Shown here one piece after another: positions 1 through 9,200 of a DNA stretch of 64,000 nucleotides. The position numbers and the translations under genes were made by a program. The notes beneath the pieces were generated by a model that saw only the letters and a list, made by a program, of their open reading frames with translations, was not told the origin of the DNA and ran no database searches. Where the stretch lies: positions 62,001 through 126,000 of the forward strand of contig NZ_BMIM01000006.1 in assembly GCF_014642275.1 (NCBI RefSeq), in the 5' to 3' direction. The stretch is from Flavobacterium lutivivi (lineage in GTDB: Bacteria > Bacteroidota > Bacteroidia > Flavobacteriales > Flavobacteriaceae). Within the stretch, counting starts at the first letter, position 1; the number at the start of each line of letters is the position of its first letter.

Positions 1-515
1 TTGTCCAATTGATAGTAATTAAAATAAACTCGTCCGCCACTACCAACTTTAAATTCCGATTGGTCTGGTTCTCCTTCTACGAAACTTAAATATATCAAGC
101 CATTGTCGCTTAACAAATCGTAAGAGTTAGATATTAGTTCTTTGCACTCTGTCTGCGATAAATATGGCAAACAAAATCCGCCAATAATTCCGTCAAATTT
201 CGTGTCAAGAATGTTAATTTGTCGGCAGTCCATAATAGCAAAACGTGCAGTCGGATTGTTCTGTTTTGCAAGTTCTACCATATTTGGTGCTATGTCAATG
301 CCTAAAATTTCAAAGTCAGGTCTTTTAGATAAAAGATATTTTGTAATGTTTCCAGGTCCGCAACCGATTTCCAAAATTTTTGCTTTGGGTTTGTCAATAA
401 AAGTACAGATAAAGTCGTAGGTGTCATTATACAAGTCCAATTCCATAAACTTGTCTTGGTATAATGAAGCAATATTGTTCCAAGTGTCAAATGTTTCTTT
501 GTATCTGTCCATCAT
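1..515 (-). CDS. SAM-dependent methyltransferase (3' end outside window)
   Basis: The minus strand reads open from an ATG at 515 (a second ATG at 512) to the window edge, about 171 residues, so the C-terminus is missing. Class I methyltransferase signs are clear: the SAM-binding glycine motif ILEIGCGPGN near residues 52-61, an acidic strand end LGIDIAPNMVELAK about 20 residues later, and a motif-IV-like segment FDGIIGGFCLPYL. This is the small Methyltransf_11/25 type, which usually acts on a small molecule; the substrate cannot be told. It stands alone, and a long palindrome lies just upstream of its start (541-664), so it may be a single-gene cassette rather than core chromosome. It is transcribed away from the integrase. 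Confidence 0.85.
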   Translation of the reverse strand, partial: MMDRYKETFDTWNNIASLYQDKFMELDLYNDTYDFICTFIDKPKAKILEIGCGPGNITKYLLSKRPDFEILGIDIAPNMVELAKQNNPTARFAIMDCRQINILDTKFDGIIGGFCLPYLSQTECKELISNSYDLLSDNGLIYLSFVEGEPDQSEFKVGSGGRVYFNYYQLD

Positions 516-540
516 TGGTTTGTCGTCTTTTAAAATGCCC

Positions 541-664
541 TATAACGGAAATCTCTTGACCTAGTTCCTCGCTTGAGCTTCGTTTTGCTAAGATATGAAA
601 TATCTTCAAGCAAAAAAGGAGAAGCGAGAATGAGAAGTAGAATTTCGCAAAACGGCTGTTATCC
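541..664. repeat. Long imperfect palindrome, cassette-recombination-site-like
   Basis: Outer ends TATAACGG (541-548) and CTGTTATCC (656-664) face each other. Inside are paired arms CTCGCTT (568-574)/AAGCGAG (622-628), TTTTGCT (583-589)/AGCAAAA (609-615) and AGATAT (591-596)/ATATCT (600-605). The nested layout resembles integron attC-type sites, but the ends do not fit the RYYYAAC/GTTRRRY core, so that identity is only a suggestion. Confidence 0.45.
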
Positions 665-897
665 TCATTTTATAATTGCCAGTTCTAAATTGCACTTAAA
701 GTGTTGTATTCATTGACTTTATAAAATTTGACAATGCAATTTTAAGCATAAAAAAGCAACGAAATACTTGTTTTGTTGTACCCAATGTTGTACCTTCGTA
801 TCACGATGCACCCAATTGAAAACCCAGTATTTACAATACTTTCACTCGTTTGCATTGCTTTACAAATATAGTACAACATTTCTAATTTCCTAACACT
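665..897. promoter_or_regulatory. Upstream region of the integrase, repeated GTTGTAC motif
   Basis: GTTGTAC occurs at 775-781 and 787-793 (12 bp apart) and inverted as GTACAAC at 871-877. The inner pair AATGTTGTAC (784-793)/GTACAACATT (871-880) is a perfect 10-bp inverted repeat. Placed directly before an integrase start, these could be recombinase arm sites or an operator, and the island's left attachment site is expected here. No exact partner repeat was found near the right edge at 33478-33579. Confidence 0.4.
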
Positions 898-2115
898 ATG
901 GCATCAATTAAACTAATTTTAAGAACACATCAGGCAGACCAAACCGGACACAGCCCTTTGTACATTCGAATTATAAAAGATAGAAAAACGAAATTTATCA
1001 CTGCTGGAGTGAAGCTCAAAGAGAACGAGTGGGATGAAGTAAAGCAGAAAGTAAAAAAGAACCATCCAAACAGTGCGAGGATGAATGCCAACTTATCTCA
1101 AAAAATTGCAGATGCTGAAGGTCAGGTTGCGGATATGGAAAGAAAGGTAAAAACGGTTTCCATCAAAAAACTAAAAGAAGCCATAAAGGGAAAAGAAGTG
1201 CCAAACTTTTTTCAATATGCTTATGCTCGATGTGAAAAAATTAAAGGTAGTGTTTCGTTTGGAACCTATAAAAATTATATGCTTTATACCAAGAAATTTG
1301 AAAAATATGTTGGAACTAATGATGTTTATTTTGATGATATTACCGTTTCAGTTTTAAAGGATTATATGGCCCATATGGGAAATATTCTAAAAAACGGAGC
1401 AACCACACAACGCTATTCTATAATGATCTTGGCGATAATGTTCAAGGAAGCAATTAAAGAAGACATCATTCCAGAATATATGTATCCATTCAACAAACTG
1501 ACATTAAAAAAAGATACCGAGAAAAGAGTATTCCTAAACAAAGACCAAATCGAAAAACTAACCAATTTAGACCTCAAAGAAGGAAAGAAAGCGGATTTAT
1601 GGAGAGATTTATTCCTATTCTCAATTTATGCCGGAGGATTAAGATTTAGCGATGTTATCGAGCTGCAATACACCAATTACAATAGCGAAGAGCAAAGAAT
1701 AAAAAAAGTAATTCGCAAAACAGGAAGATTACACCAGTTTAAAATTGGTAAAGTGGCGATTGATATTTTGAATAAATACATCAAAGAAGATGCACAACCA
1801 GATGATTATATTTTCCCAATTATTACAGATAAAAAATCATACAACAAGAGTGAAGAAATACGTTATTTCATTTCACAAAGAGAAAATCATTCTGCAAATT
1901 TCCAACTCAACCGAATGGGTAAAATGTTGAAACTACCGTTTCCACTTTCGTTCCATTTATCGCGACACAGTTTTGCAACAAATGCGTTAAATAATGGAAT
2001 GAGAATTGAGCACGTTTCTAAATTAATGGACCACACAGACATCAGTACAACGCAGATATATGCTAAAATCATTAGCGAAGAATTAGACAAAGCAGTTGAC
2101 AGTTACATTTTCTAA
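898..2115 (+). CDS. Tyrosine recombinase / integrase
   Basis: This 405-residue site-specific recombinase cuts and rejoins DNA through a phosphotyrosine and probably integrates and excises the island. The N-terminal 85 residues look like the arm-DNA-binding domain of Bacteroidota phage and ICE integrases (IKLILRTHQADQTGHSPLYI). A SAM-like core-binding domain spans about 100-200 and the catalytic domain about 210-400. All catalytic residues are present: R249 in AGGLRFSD, H353 and R356 in HLSRHSFA, H379 in MDHTD and the nucleophile Y388 in TTQIYAK. The length is normal and the gene is intact. It is the leftmost island gene, reading inward, followed by its own terminator (2173-2200). Confidence 0.95.
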   Translation: MASIKLILRTHQADQTGHSPLYIRIIKDRKTKFITAGVKLKENEWDEVKQKVKKNHPNSARMNANLSQKIADAEGQVADMERKVKTVSIKKLKEAIKGKEVPNFFQYAYARCEKIKGSVSFGTYKNYMLYTKKFEKYVGTNDVYFDDITVSVLKDYMAHMGNILKNGATTQRYSIMILAIMFKEAIKEDIIPEYMYPFNKLTLKKDTEKRVFLNKDQIEKLTNLDLKEGKKADLWRDLFLFSIYAGGLRFSDVIELQYTNYNSEEQRIKKVIRKTGRLHQFKIGKVAIDILNKYIKEDAQPDDYIFPIITDKKSYNKSEEIRYFISQRENHSANFQLNRMGKMLKLPFPLSFHLSRHSFATNALNNGMRIEHVSKLMDHTDISTTQIYAKIISEELDKAVDSYIF

Positions 2116-2172
2116 ATAACGTGTAAAGTCCCTATTTTATTGACTTCATCCGATTGTTAATAACTTCATTTA

Positions 2173-2200
2173 AAATCCTTTAACAAGGATTTTTTTTATT
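2173..2200 (+). terminator. Rho-independent terminator after integrase
   Basis: Stem AAATCCTT (2173-2180), loop TAAC, AAGGATTT (2185-2192), then a T run, 58 bp after the integrase stop. Confidence 0.75.
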
Positions 2201-2203
2201 TTC

Positions 2204-2211
2204 TACATTTG
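2204..2211 (+). promoter_or_regulatory. Candidate -7 element (TACATTTG) for the RteC-like gene
   Basis: TACATTTG fits the Bacteroidota -7 consensus TAnnTTTG directly downstream of the integrase terminator. No TTTG lies at the expected -33 position, so only half of the signature is present. It would give a leader of about 170 nt before the start at 2386. Confidence 0.45.
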
Positions 2212-2385
2212 CAAAATAGAAATCTAGTAATTTTTAAAGCAAACAAATCGAAAAAAAGATGATTGCTCTTTACAAGCCAAACAGCAACAAGAAAACATCA
2301 AATTTTAAACCGCTTTTAATTACAATTTTTAAGTAAATGAATAACAAAAAAGACATATTACAATTTGAATTCAAAGGATCAAAAT

Positions 2386-3273
2386 ATGCAAACCGCAGAG
2401 TTTGTAGAATTATTGGCGGTGCCACAGGCACAAGCCAAAAATCCTTTATTTGACATTATTGTCGAAGACAAAATCAACATTCAAAACTATTGCAATGCCT
2501 TAATTGCAAAAATTCTAGAACTCAAACAATCTCATTTTCCTGCATTTATCGATTATCAATTCAACCTGGTGAAGAACCCGGAAGTATGGATTTGTAAACT
2601 CGAAAAACTTTTAGCCAACAATGAAGCCTTTTTTAGCTCCAAAACGGCAATGAGTAGATACAATAAATTGTACTTTCTAATCGAGAAAAAACGCTCCGAG
2701 CTGCAATCTTCGAGAGTAAAAGAACCAGTTGCAAAAACACCTAAGAAGTTTATCAATGCCGAAAGTGAAGACCGTTATTTTTCGTTTTATGAAATCAAAA
2801 AGCAATTGGTCAATTGTGAAAGCGATGATGAAAAAATACTATTGTTAACAAAAGAAATGTTTGAATACCAACAAGCAAGCATAGAGTTTATCAATCAAAA
2901 AACACCAATGTATGATGTGCAATGTGCTAAAGAAATTGAGCATATTTATGCATTACAAAAATTACAAGCAGCTGTAGAGCAAACCAAAAGAGAACAAAAT
3001 CAAAACCAATTACCATTCAAAAAGATGCAAATCAATTGCAATCTAAACCAGTTTATTGATATTCATTACCAGTTTACAAGAGAGTTATTTGTAGATGGAA
3101 AATCAATGATTGATGGTTCAGTGAATGACTTGGTGGCAATTATCGTAAATTCCTATGTTGACAAAGATGGAAAAGAAATAAGTCCTGAAACAGTCAAAAC
3201 AATACTAACACCTTCAAGAACCGAAAAACGTCCGAAACCCCATAAAAGAATAGACATCGACAAAATGCTCTAA
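2386..3273 (+). CDS. RteC-like mobile-element protein (putative)
   Basis: A protein of 295 residues counted from the ATG at 2386. I prefer this start because AAAGGA lies 8 nt upstream; an in-frame TTG at 2365 would add seven residues. The first 130 residues are helical and rich in Phe, Lys and Asn. The C-terminal part (QFIDIHYQFTRELFVDG to KPHKRIDIDKML) has the layout of the RteC family, which in Bacteroides conjugative transposons controls excision. The match is by general pattern only, with no diagnostic motif. Its position between an integrase and an HTH excisionase-like gene agrees with a role in element regulation. A strong terminator follows at once. Confidence 0.55.
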   Translation: MQTAEFVELLAVPQAQAKNPLFDIIVEDKINIQNYCNALIAKILELKQSHFPAFIDYQFNLVKNPEVWICKLEKLLANNEAFFSSKTAMSRYNKLYFLIEKKRSELQSSRVKEPVAKTPKKFINAESEDRYFSFYEIKKQLVNCESDDEKILLLTKEMFEYQQASIEFINQKTPMYDVQCAKEIEHIYALQKLQAAVEQTKREQNQNQLPFKKMQINCNLNQFIDIHYQFTRELFVDGKSMIDGSVNDLVAIIVNSYVDKDGKEISPETVKTILTPSRTEKRPKPHKRIDIDKML

Positions 3274-3281
3274 AACAAAAT

Positions 3282-3320
3282 AGTCCGATAAGACCAAATA
3301 AGTCTAATCGGACTTTTTTT
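3282..3320 (+). terminator. Strong rho-independent terminator
   Basis: Stem AGTCCGATAAGAC (3282-3294) pairs with GTCTAATCGGACT (3302-3314) with one bulge-type mismatch, loop of 7 nt, then six T. It separates the RteC-like gene from the HTH gene. Confidence 0.9.
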
Positions 3321-3362
3321 GATTTCGTCCATTTGCACCATAACAATTTAAAACTTTTAAAA

Positions 3363-3644
3363 ATGGATGCAATTATCTTCACAAAAGACCAGTTCACAGA
3401 TCTAATGACAAAATTAGACACTATTCAATCTCAACTTTCTATCAAGGCAGACCCTAAGAAAGAAACCTTTTTGGACAATCAAGAATTCCTTTTACTGATG
3501 AAAATTTCAAAACGTACAGCTCAAACCTGGAGAGACGAAGGCAAAATTTCATTCAGTCAAGTTGGAAACAAAATCTACTACAAACTTTCTGATGTTGAAA
3601 AGCTATTACAAGAGCATTACAACAAATCATTTAAAGGGCGATAG
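3363..3644 (+). CDS. Helix-turn-helix (excisionase-like) DNA-binding protein
   Basis: A 93-residue protein from the ATG at 3363; an upstream in-frame TTG at 3333 sits almost against the terminator and is less likely. The N-terminal 40 residues form a short coiled segment (FTKDQFTDLMTKLDTIQSQL). The C-terminal half is a winged HTH of the HTH_17/MerR-like type: FLDNQEFLLLMKISKRTAQTWRDEG with the wing ISFSQVGNKIYYKLSDVEKLL. Such proteins accompany Bacteroidota integrases and act as excisionases or replication regulators. It probably starts the operon with the small ORF and the helicase gene. Confidence 0.85.
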   Translation: MDAIIFTKDQFTDLMTKLDTIQSQLSIKADPKKETFLDNQEFLLLMKISKRTAQTWRDEGKISFSQVGNKIYYKLSDVEKLLQEHYNKSFKGR

Positions 3645-3645
3645 T

Positions 3646-3738
3646 ATGAGCAGCTGCAACGGAACTTGTGAGTTTTGCGATTGCAAAACTCACAAAAACG
3701 AGAACCAACAACTGCCTCCAAACAACTATCAACTTTAA
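3646..3738 (+). CDS. 30-residue cysteine-rich micro-ORF
   Basis: ATG at 3646, 1 nt after the HTH gene's stop; TAA at 3736-3738, 3 nt before the helicase ATG at 3742. The product MSSCNGTCEFCDCK... has four cysteines in a CxxxCxxCxC pattern within the first 13 residues and a following histidine, so it could bind a metal. It exactly fills the gap between two genes, which suggests translational coupling. It is too short to be sure it makes a stable protein, and I recognise no family. Confidence 0.45.
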   Translation: MSSCNGTCEFCDCKTHKNENQQLPPNNYQL

Positions 3739-3741
3739 ACT

Positions 3742-5838
3742 ATGGTAACAATATTCAAGAATTTCAACGAAGTTGTAGAACACAAAACAATTGCAACAAT
3801 TTTGGAGGAAATTAAAACTGGAAAGCACAAACCCGGCATAATTTACTTGCGTAAATCATTGGCTGAAAAGAAAGAGGAAGCATACAACAAAGCCAAAAAA
3901 TCACTTCCAGCTTTTACACCTTCAGGTAAATTTGTTGGTGGTCGTAAATTGGAATTCCTAACCGAATATTCAAAGTTTATAATCTTAGATATCGACAAAT
4001 TAAGTACAAACGATTTACAAAAATCAAAAAGTATAGCTGCACAAAGTGAGTTTACTTATGCGTGTTTTATAAGTCCTTCTGGAAACGGTTTAAAAATTCT
4101 AGTAAAAATCGATACACCAAAAACCGAACACAAAGAAACGTTCCTAAAGGTTCAAGCTCATTATGAAAGTATTTTAAAATTAGAAATCGACAAATCAGGC
4201 AAAGATTTAACGAGGTTATGCTTTTATTCCTGGGATGAAAATTTATACCTAAACGAAAACGCTTCCACATTTGTCACATCGAACGAAGTTGCGATGCCTT
4301 TGATTGAAACACAGCCAGAACCTAAAACCAAAAACCCTGAACCGCTTTTAGATTACGACGCTATTTACAACCATTGCGTAAATTTCACCGAAAAAAAAGT
4401 GCAATTCGTGAATGGCAGTCGCAACGTATTTGTACACCAACTAGCGTGTAACCTAAACCGAAAAGGCGTTACATTAAACGATGCTTTGGGATATATTTTA
4501 ACCGATTTTGGATATGATGAAAAAGAAGTAACACAAGCTGTCAATAGTGCTTACGGAAACATTCACGAGTTTGGTAAAAATGAGAAATTTGAACAACCTA
4601 ATAAACCTAAAAAGAAGGAAAACTTTTCAATTACAGATACTACTGAGGACGACGACGAAGACAAACCAAAACCAACACAAATAGACCGTTTAGAGCTGTT
4701 TTTATCAACAAGATATGTATTTCGTCATAATATCGTTTCTGGCAAGTTAGAGTTCCAATATTTCGGTAAAAAGAAATGGAATGTAATGAATGATTTTATT
4801 GAAAATTCAATGCTTCGAGAATGTCTTAAAGGTCGAATTAAAACGAACCTATCATCATTAAGAAACTTATTGTATTCTGATTTTTGTGAGCTTTTCAATC
4901 CATTTGAAGATTACTTTTTCAATTTACCTACTTACGATGAAAAGACCGATTACATTACCGAATTAGCCAACACAATCACAACTACAAAACAAGACCTTTG
5001 GCAGCAATGTTTCAAAAAATGGTTAGTAGCTATGGTGGGTTGTGTACTTGATGAAAAAGTAATTAATCACACGGTTATAGTCTTCAGTGGCAAACAAGGA
5101 TTGGGTAAAACAACTTGGGTGGAGAAACTTGTTCCAAAGCAATTGAAAGAGTATTTGTTTTCTGGAACTATCAACCCAAACAATAAAGATACATTAGTTC
5201 AACTGGCTGAATGTATGTTAATCAATTTGGACGAATTAGAAAACCTAAACCGCTCTGAAATTGGATCACTAAAGGAAATCATTACAAAAACTCAAATCAG
5301 AATGAGAAAAGCCTACGGACACAACAACGAAACTATGCCAAGACGCGCATCATTTGCAGGAAGTGTCAACACAGCTCAGTTCTTGAATGATAGTACAGGA
5401 AGCAGAAGATTTCTTTGTTTCGAGTTAGAAGGCATAAAATACCAACACGATGTAGATATTAATATGGCTTTTTCACAAGCTTTGTTTCTTTTCAAAAGCG
5501 GTTTTAGGTTTTGGTTTGACCAGGAAGAAATCAAGAACATCACAGCCAATAACGAACAGTATCAACTACACAGCCCAGAAGAAGAATTGTTGTTAACTTG
5601 GTTTGAACCTTGCTCAAAAGAAGAAGCAACACTATTTTTAAACGCATCACAAATTGCTGCCAAACTTGCCGACAGGACTAAATTAAGCTTGAATGATGGT
5701 ACAATAAACAAATTAGGTAAAGCATTAAAAAAACACAATTTCATTAAAATAAGCAAGAAGACTGGCTATGTTTACGCAGTGAAAGAACTAAGCTACGAAG
5801 AAGTGGATAACAAGAATAAAGAGCTTGATACGGAATAA
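3742..5838 (+). CDS. VirE/BT4734-type primase-helicase
   Basis: A 698-residue protein with the layout of Bacteroidota mobile-element replication proteins. The N-terminal domain (about 45-165) is of BT4734/VirE_N type (KFIILDIDKLST, FISPSGNGLKILVKID). A helical PriCT-like segment (about 205-270) and an acidic linker follow, then a VirE/D5-class P-loop ATPase (about 320-600). Walker A is GKQGLGKT at residues 450-457 and the Walker B strand is MLINLDELENL. The WYSWD-like FYSWDENLYLNENA segment is also typical. It probably unwinds or primes the excised element for replication. It is last in the HTH operon, followed by a terminator and an inverted-repeat region that could be its origin. Confidence 0.85.
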   Translation: MVTIFKNFNEVVEHKTIATILEEIKTGKHKPGIIYLRKSLAEKKEEAYNKAKKSLPAFTPSGKFVGGRKLEFLTEYSKFIILDIDKLSTNDLQKSKSIAAQSEFTYACFISPSGNGLKILVKIDTPKTEHKETFLKVQAHYESILKLEIDKSGKDLTRLCFYSWDENLYLNENASTFVTSNEVAMPLIETQPEPKTKNPEPLLDYDAIYNHCVNFTEKKVQFVNGSRNVFVHQLACNLNRKGVTLNDALGYILTDFGYDEKEVTQAVNSAYGNIHEFGKNEKFEQPNKPKKKENFSITDTTEDDDEDKPKPTQIDRLELFLSTRYVFRHNIVSGKLEFQYFGKKKWNVMNDFIENSMLRECLKGRIKTNLSSLRNLLYSDFCELFNPFEDYFFNLPTYDEKTDYITELANTITTTKQDLWQQCFKKWLVAMVGCVLDEKVINHTVIVFSGKQGLGKTTWVEKLVPKQLKEYLFSGTINPNNKDTLVQLAECMLINLDELENLNRSEIGSLKEIITKTQIRMRKAYGHNNETMPRRASFAGSVNTAQFLNDSTGSRRFLCFELEGIKYQHDVDINMAFSQALFLFKSGFRFWFDQEEIKNITANNEQYQLHSPEEELLLTWFEPCSKEEATLFLNASQIAAKLADRTKLSLNDGTINKLGKALKKHNFIKISKKTGYVYAVKELSYEEVDNKNKELDTE

Positions 5839-5861
5839 AAAACACCAAATTATAAGATTTC

Positions 5862-5890
5862 AAAAAAGGGTGCATTTTGCACCTTTTTTT
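5862..5890 (+). terminator. Rho-independent terminator after the helicase
   Basis: GGTGCA (5869-5874) and TGCACC (5878-5883) pair around TTT, with a flanking A run and T run extending the stem. Confidence 0.85.
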
Positions 5891-5902
5891 ATTGCTTTGA
5901 AT

Positions 5903-6103
5903 GGATAGGCAGGATAACCAAATTTCACCACAAACATTTTTTATTTTTTCTTAAAATTATTTTCGGATTACTATAAACAATTCTAAAGCAAAGTAGTAAA
6001 CCCTTATGATTACTTTGCACCTAATAAGCCACTTAAATCTGTTTTTATTTTTATGAATGAAATAAAAAATGTTTTATTCATTTTTTGGTTATCCTGCCTA
6101 TCC
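5903..6103. repeat. 20-bp perfect inverted repeat enclosing further palindromes (candidate origin)
   Basis: GGATAGGCAGGATAACCAAA at 5903-5922 is repeated inverted at 6084-6103 without mismatch. The 161-bp spacer carries two more inverted pairs: GCAAAGTA (5988-5995)/TACTTTGC (6011-6018), and AATGAAATAAAA (6056-6067) against TTTTATTCATT (6072-6082) with one bulge. A structured, AT-rich, non-coding stretch directly after a replication helicase gene is where a mobile-element origin would sit. It could also be the ends of a small non-autonomous element. Confidence 0.6.
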
Positions 6104-6269
6104 TTTTCATTTGCTTTCTTTTTCTTTTAGTTGCTTTTTTATATATTTACCTTTTTATTTTTAACATTTGTAACAAATACTCTTGTAGGATTATTTTTAA
6201 TCCAAAAGAAGCTATTATTTTTTAGAAAAAAAATACAATCTAATTCTCTTTAAAGACCAAAACTGCCGT
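6104..6269 (+). promoter_or_regulatory. Leader of the type III-like operon with a 16-bp palindrome
   Basis: GGATTATTTTTAATCC (6188-6203) is a perfect 6-bp-arm palindrome about 67 bp before the first start codon of the restriction operon and could be an operator or short hairpin. The rest is T-rich, with no clear TAnnTTTG promoter seen. Confidence 0.35.
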
Positions 6270-9200
6270 ATGAAAATAATTAATAATCAGGATGTACTTT
6301 TAATTGACGAATTGAAATTAGCATTAAATCAAAATTCATCAATATATGTTGCTACTAATTATTTCTCCATTCCTTCAGTATTTGAATTATTAGAAAAATT
6401 AGATAATCTTAATTCTATAAAGATTTTAATAGACAACACTGATGTAGAAAAAGACCTTCGTTTTTCTTATGATGATAAAGAATTAAAATCATATCACAAT
6501 TTAATACAGAAGTTCAAAGCAGATAAGGTTTTCCAATTAATCAAAGACAAAGTAGAAATCAGAGAAGGAAGTGTTGGTGGTCAAAAATTCATATTAACAG
6601 AAACTAATGCGGTAACAAATTACTTTATGTTGGTTCCGCACGATTTAAACCTAATTTCATTGGGTATAATGAGTACAGAACAGCCAATATTTATTAATTC
6701 TTTTGAAGATGCAGGCAACCAGTATTTATCTATTTTTAACAATGTTTGGAACAGCAGCAAAAGAGATTTAAAAGAAATAATTTTAAAAAGCATTACCAGG
6801 TCTGCACAGCAATATGCTCCAGAACAACTTTATAAATTCACGCTTCATAATATTTTTCAAAACAAGACTATAGATGAAATTTCAGAACAACGTTTAAACA
6901 GAACCGGATTTAAAGAAACGGAAGTTTGGAAAATGTTATTCAATTTTCAGAAAGATGCAGTACTTGGAGCTATCGACAAAATTGAAACTTTTGGTGGTTG
7001 TATTATAGCGGATAGTGTAGGTTTAGGAAAAACGTTTGAAGCTTTGGCAGTAATGAAATACTATAATTTACGCAATGATAGAATTTTAGTATTATGTCCA
7101 AAGAAACTTCGTGAGAACTGGTTAATTTATAGTCTAATTTCTGATGTTAGAAATATTTTGGCTAAAGACCGAATGAATTTTGATGTGTTAAATCATACCG
7201 ATTTATCTCGTGAAAAAGGTACTTCGGGATTAATAAATTTAGAAACCATTAATTGGGGTAATTATGATTTAGTGGTTATTGATGAAAGTCATAACTTCAG
7301 GAATAATGATCCTCGCAAAAATACCGTTTCTCGTTACCAAAGATTAATGCGTGATATTATTAAAACAGGTGTAAAAACCAAAGTTTTAATGTTATCGGCA
7401 ACTCCAGTTAACACGAGAATGAACGATATAAAAAACCAAATCGCTTTCATAACAGAACAAAATGATACAGCTTTAAGTGAATTTGGAATATCAAGCATTG
7501 ACCAAACACTGCGTAAAGCACAACAAAAATTTAATGCTTGGCTTAAAGATAATCATAACGAAAATACGAACCGTGATAGTTTAGTAACCACACTTAATGG
7601 CGATTATTTCAAAATTTTAGATTTACTCACTATTGCTCGTTCCAGAAAGCATATTGAAAAATATTACGATATTACCGATATTGGGAAGTTTCCAGAACGA
7701 CTTAAACCAATTGCTAAATATTCTGACTTTGATACTGGAAAAGCATTTCCACAAATGGATAATGTCAATAATTTACTAAATGCATTAAATCTAAAATTCT
7801 ATTCACCACTTTATTTTGTTCGTGATGATAAGAAAAAAAGCTACGAAGAAAAATACGATTACATTACTTCAACGGGTTCTGTTTTCAGACAAGTTGAACG
7901 GGAAGATAGCTTAATTCATTTGATGCGAGTAAATCTATTAAAGCGTTTAGAAAGTTCAATCCATTCGTTCCGTCTAACATTAACTTCTTTGTGGAACCAA
8001 GTAGAATACCTTTCTGATAAGATTAAAACCATTCATCAAAACGAGTATTTTGATACCGATTTTGATATAAATGAAGTAGAATTTGACGACGATAGATTAG
8101 AAGATTTAATTATTGGTGGTAAAGTAAAAGTTTTGTTACAAGATTTAGACCTAGTTAAGTTCAAAGAATATATCGAAGATGACAAAAAAAGGTTAGAAGA
8201 ATTAATAGCAATGGCATCAGTTGTTGACCCAACTCGAGATGCAAAACTAGAGGATTTAAAAAATCTAATTATTGAAAAACTTAAAAATCCAATCAACGAA
8301 GGCAATAAAAAAGTAATTGTATTTTCTGCTTTTGCTGATACAGTTTTGTACTTGCACGAACATTTAGCATCTTGGTTGCAAGAAGAACATCATTTATATT
8401 CAGCTTTGGTTACTGGTGGAGATGCCAACAAATCAAATATGCCTAATTGTCGTTTAGATTTGAATTCTATTTTAATTCATTTTTCGCCATTATCTAAAAA
8501 ACGAAATGCCATTTATCCTGACGAGAAAAATCAAATTGATATTTTGTTTTGTACCGATTGTATTTCCGAAGGGCAAAACCTCCAAGACTGCGATTATTTA
8601 GTAAATTATGATATACATTGGAACCCGGTTCGTATCATCCAGCGTTTCGGTCGTATAGATCGTATTGGTTCTATCAACGATAAAATCCAATTAGTTAACT
8701 TCTTTCCAAACTTAGCGTTAGATAGCTATATAGATTTAATTGGTCGTGTAAAAGGACGAATGCAGTTGTTAGATACTTCTGCTACTGGCGATGACAATAT
8801 AATTGACGAAACGGCACATCAAAATCAAGATTTAGAATATCGTAGAAAACAATTGAAACAATTGCAAACTCAAGTTTTAGATTTAGAAGATATTGAAGGC
8901 GGGATTTCTATTACTGATTTAACATTCAACGACTTTAAAATTGATGCTGATAGATTATCTCCAGCAGAAAGAGAAGCATTTCAACTAACGCCGAAAGGTA
9001 TTTTTGCACTAACCGAAAACAATATCGAAGATGGTAACAAAGGAGTAATTTTTTGCTTAAAAGATACCCATTCGGCTATGGATGGCGACAAGTTAAGCAA
9101 CAATATTATTTATCCGTTTACCTTATGTTACATTACAGCTGAAGGTACAGTTTTTATTCCAAGTGCCAATCCAAAACGTGGCTTAGACTATTATAAGAAG

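Noticed and set aside
142-420. Plus-strand ORF of 92 codons
   Set aside because: Antisense to the methyltransferase; no family features.
302-490. 62-residue minus-strand ORF
   Set aside because: It lies in a different frame of the methyltransferase gene (1-515), whose frame carries a full SAM motif.
2259-2454. Two tiny ORFs (26 and 38 codons) in the leader before the RteC-like gene
   Set aside because: Tail-to-head TAAATG overlap is suggestive, but they are lysine/asparagine-rich, and the second runs into the RteC-like gene in another frame. Not enough support.
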